Shown here piece by piece: positions 16,574 to 18,486 of a DNA stretch of 18,486 bases (position 1 is its first letter; the number at the start of each line of letters is the position of its first letter). The notes beneath the pieces were generated by a model that saw only the letters and a program-made list of their open reading frames with translations, was not told where the DNA came from and ran no database searches. Source of the stretch: Geminicoccus sp036263595 (lineage in GTDB: Bacteria > Pseudomonadota > Alphaproteobacteria > Geminicoccales > Geminicoccaceae); contig NZ_DATAGQ010000134.1 of assembly GCF_036263595.1 (NCBI RefSeq), positions 1-18,486 on the forward strand. The letters run 5' to 3'. A program made the translations under genes and the position numbers.

Positions 16574-16593
16574 GGGCCGGCTCCTGCCGGCCC
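16574..16593 (+). other. Intercistronic stem-loop after the binding-protein gene
   Basis: GGGCCGGC and GCCGGCCC form a perfect 8-base stem with a four-base TCCT loop, 11 bases after the stop. No T run follows, so it is less likely a full terminator than an mRNA-stabilising or attenuating hairpin between the binding-protein and ATPase genes, a common way to make more binding protein than ATPase. Confidence 0.6.
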
Positions 16594-16633
16594 ACCTTCC
16601 CGGGCCAAGAACCAGCAAAGAGACCTTCCCACG

Positions 16634-17740
16634 ATGGCGATGATTTCAGCTGCCGAGAAGGCTGCCAAGCCGATCCTTGAACTTCGGGGTGTGGACCGGC
16701 ACTTCGGGAATTTCGTGGCGGTCGACCGGATCAGCCTGGACATCCACGAGGGCGAGTTCTTCACGATCGTGGGGCCGTCGGGAAGCGGCAAGACCACGAT
16801 GGTTCGGATGCTGGTCGGCATGGATAAGCCGACCCACGGCGACATCCTCCTGCGAGGCCAGCGCATCAACGACGTGCCGGCCAACAAGCGGCCGACCTGC
16901 ATGGTCTTCCAGTCCCTGGCCCTGTTCCCGCATCGCACGGTCGGCCAGAACATCGAGTTCCCGCTGAAGATCCGCGGCACTGATCCGGCCGCCCGCAAGA
17001 AGCGCGCGCTGGAGCTGATGACGCAGCTTCGCCTGCCGGCCGACTACTACGGCAAGGCGGTGACGCAATGTTCCGGTGGCGAGCGGCAGCGCGTGGCGCT
17101 GGCCCGCGCCCTGGCCTTCGATCCCGAGATCCTGTTCTTCGACGAGCCCCTGTCGGCACTGGACTACAAGCTGCGCAAGCTCCTGGAAAAGGAGTTGAAG
17201 GACATCCATCGCGAGACCGGGAAGACCTTCGTCTACATCACCCATTCGCTGGAAGAGGCGATGGTGATGTCGGACCGGATCGGCGTGATGAACCGAGGGC
17301 GCTTCATCCAGGTCGGCACGCCCAACGAGATCTACGCCTCGCCCTCCGACCGTTTCGTCTCGGAGTTCATGGGCGAGGTCAACATCATCGACGTCCGCAA
17401 GCGGCCTGACGGTGCCATCGTCGACGCCGCGACAGGACAGGCCATGGCTGTGCCCTTCGTGCCCGACGCCTTTGAGGCAGGCTCGGTGGTGGTGCGTCCC
17501 GAATCCGTGCGCTTTTGCGAGAATGCCGGTGCTGCGGATAACGTGCTGACCGGGACGGTCTACAACGAGTACCTGCTGGGCTCGCGGGTCCAGTACCAGG
17601 TGCGGGTGGGCGAGAACCGCACCTTCCTGGTCGAGAAGCTGCGCGAGCAGCGGCTTGGACAGGGCGTGGACCAGCCCGTGACGATCGGGTTCGATACCAA
17701 GGACATGATGATCTTCGCCAGCAGCCGCCTGCAGCCATGA
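16634..17740 (+). CDS. ABC transporter ATPase, PotA type
   Basis: 368 residues, cytoplasmic ATPase of a spermidine/putrescine-family importer. Walker A is GPSGSGKTT (47-55), the Q-loop is Q93 (VFQSLALFPH), the signature is CSGGE (146-150; Cys for the usual Leu, Glu for Gln), Walker B is ILFFDE with E171, the D-loop is SALD, and the switch histidine is H204 (THSLEEA). A TOBE-like regulatory C-terminal domain follows (about 250-368). It lies in the same direction as the binding-protein gene, 71 bases away with the hairpin between, and 42 bases before the permease gene. The substrate must be inferred from the neighbours, not from this subunit. Confidence 0.93.
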   Translation: MAMISAAEKAAKPILELRGVDRHFGNFVAVDRISLDIHEGEFFTIVGPSGSGKTTMVRMLVGMDKPTHGDILLRGQRINDVPANKRPTCMVFQSLALFPHRTVGQNIEFPLKIRGTDPAARKKRALELMTQLRLPADYYGKAVTQCSGGERQRVALARALAFDPEILFFDEPLSALDYKLRKLLEKELKDIHRETGKTFVYITHSLEEAMVMSDRIGVMNRGRFIQVGTPNEIYASPSDRFVSEFMGEVNIIDVRKRPDGAIVDAATGQAMAVPFVPDAFEAGSVVVRPESVRFCENAGAADNVLTGTVYNEYLLGSRVQYQVRVGENRTFLVEKLREQRLGQGVDQPVTIGFDTKDMMIFASSRLQP

Positions 17741-17782
17741 GCCTGACTGGCCCGCTCGGACATCGGACAGGGATATTCGACC

Positions 17783-18486
17783 ATGGCAACTGCCGATAGC
17801 GCCACGTTCGGCATGGATGCTGCGGCCACGCCCGCAGCCGATCGCGCCCCGCAACAAGGCTCGCTGGCCAGCTGGATCCGTCAGCCGGGCGTCCTGACCG
17901 CGATCCCGATGGCACTCCTCCTGCTGCTCGGGTTCGTCGGGCCCTTGCTGCTGGTGGTCGTGTTCGCGTTCATGCCGGCCCAGTCCTTCTCCATCCTGCA
18001 GGTGCCGACGCTCGACAATTTTCGCGAGATCTTCGCGACCTCCTACTATCTCTCCTTCCTCGCCTCAATCTGGCTGGCGGCGCTCACTGTCCTGATCCTG
18101 CTGGTCGTCTGCTATCCCGTCGCTTTTGCGATGGTCCGGGTGTTCGGCCATCGCGGCAGCCTCCTGGCCGTGCTGATCACCGCCCCTCTGTTCGTCGCGG
18201 AGAACCTGCGGCTGCTGGGCTGGGTCCTGTTCCTCGTGAAAGGCGGCGTCGTGTCGGGCAGCCTGCAGAGCCTGTTCGGCCTCCAGGTCGATTCGATGCT
18301 CTACACCTCGGCCGCCACGCTGTTCGGCCTGGTCTATGTCTACCTGCCCTTCATGCTGTTCCCGATGACGCTTGGCATCTCGATGGTGCCGCTGCAGATG
18401 CGCGAGGCAGCGTTCGACCTGGGTGCGAGCCGCTGGCAGGTGCTGAAGGAGGTCGACATCCCGCTGGCCATGCCCGGCATCATGAT
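17783..18486 (+). CDS. ABC transporter permease, PotB type, cut by window edge
   Basis: ATG at 17783 opens 234 complete codons to the right edge. After a 35-residue hydrophilic leader (MATADSATFGMDAAATPAAD...), a first span begins near VLTAIPMALLLLLGFVGPLL. Further spans and an FVAENLRLLGW loop follow, then the EAA-type loop EAAFDLGASRWQVLKEVD that contacts the ATPase. This is the first of what are normally two permease subunits; a PotC-type gene would be expected just outside the window. The gene is 42 bases after the ATPase stop. Confidence 0.88.
   Translation, partial: MATADSATFGMDAAATPAADRAPQQGSLASWIRQPGVLTAIPMALLLLLGFVGPLLLVVVFAFMPAQSFSILQVPTLDNFREIFATSYYLSFLASIWLAALTVLILLVVCYPVAFAMVRVFGHRGSLLAVLITAPLFVAENLRLLGWVLFLVKGGVVSGSLQSLFGLQVDSMLYTSAATLFGLVYVYLPFMLFPMTLGISMVPLQMREAAFDLGASRWQVLKEVDIPLAMPGIM

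Overview
The window is high-GC DNA with dense codon use. Its gene content (ispH-thrB-rnhA order, a class 2 pyrD, metZ, an APH-type homoserine kinase) points to an alphaproteobacterium, most likely from the Rhodospirillales/Geminicoccales side. That placement is inferred from gene order and protein style, not from a marker gene. There are no rRNA or tRNA genes, insertion sequences or CRISPR arrays.

Layout. Positions 1-4070 (minus strand) carry a compact run read leftwards: cysQ (PAP phosphatase), pyrD (dihydroorotate dehydrogenase), metZ (O-succinylhomoserine sulfhydrylase) and an MFS transporter cut by the left edge. Divergent from cysQ is a plus-strand gene (4225-5544) for a degenerate GGDEF/EAL-like protein without catalytic motifs. 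Positions 5545-5887 are non-coding or doubtful and hold three copies of a 16-base repeat. Positions 5888-7437 (minus) hold an MTA/SAH nucleosidase translationally coupled to a signal-less PhnD-like binding protein. From 7572 everything reads rightwards: a glyoxalase-like VOC protein, then ispH, thrB and rnhA (thrB and rnhA overlap).

From 11179 to the right edge is an amine-utilisation locus. It holds two tandem copper amine oxidase paralogues separated by a strong intrinsic terminator, then a Tat-exported PotD/PotF-type binding protein, its ABC ATPase and a permease cut by the right edge. Neither oxidase shows a signal peptide, so the sequence suggests import of an amine or polyamine followed by cytoplasmic oxidation to aldehyde, ammonia and H2O2. 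The second oxidase keeps every catalytic residue but carries a single-base deletion near 14140-14144, so it is either a very young pseudogene or a sequencing error.

Metabolic links: metZ, cysQ, thrB and the nucleosidase all touch sulfur, homoserine or methionine metabolism. The amine oxidase/ABC cluster is the most system-like part of the window. The other points of interest are the degenerate signalling protein, the intergenic repeat family and the nucleosidase/PhnD pair.
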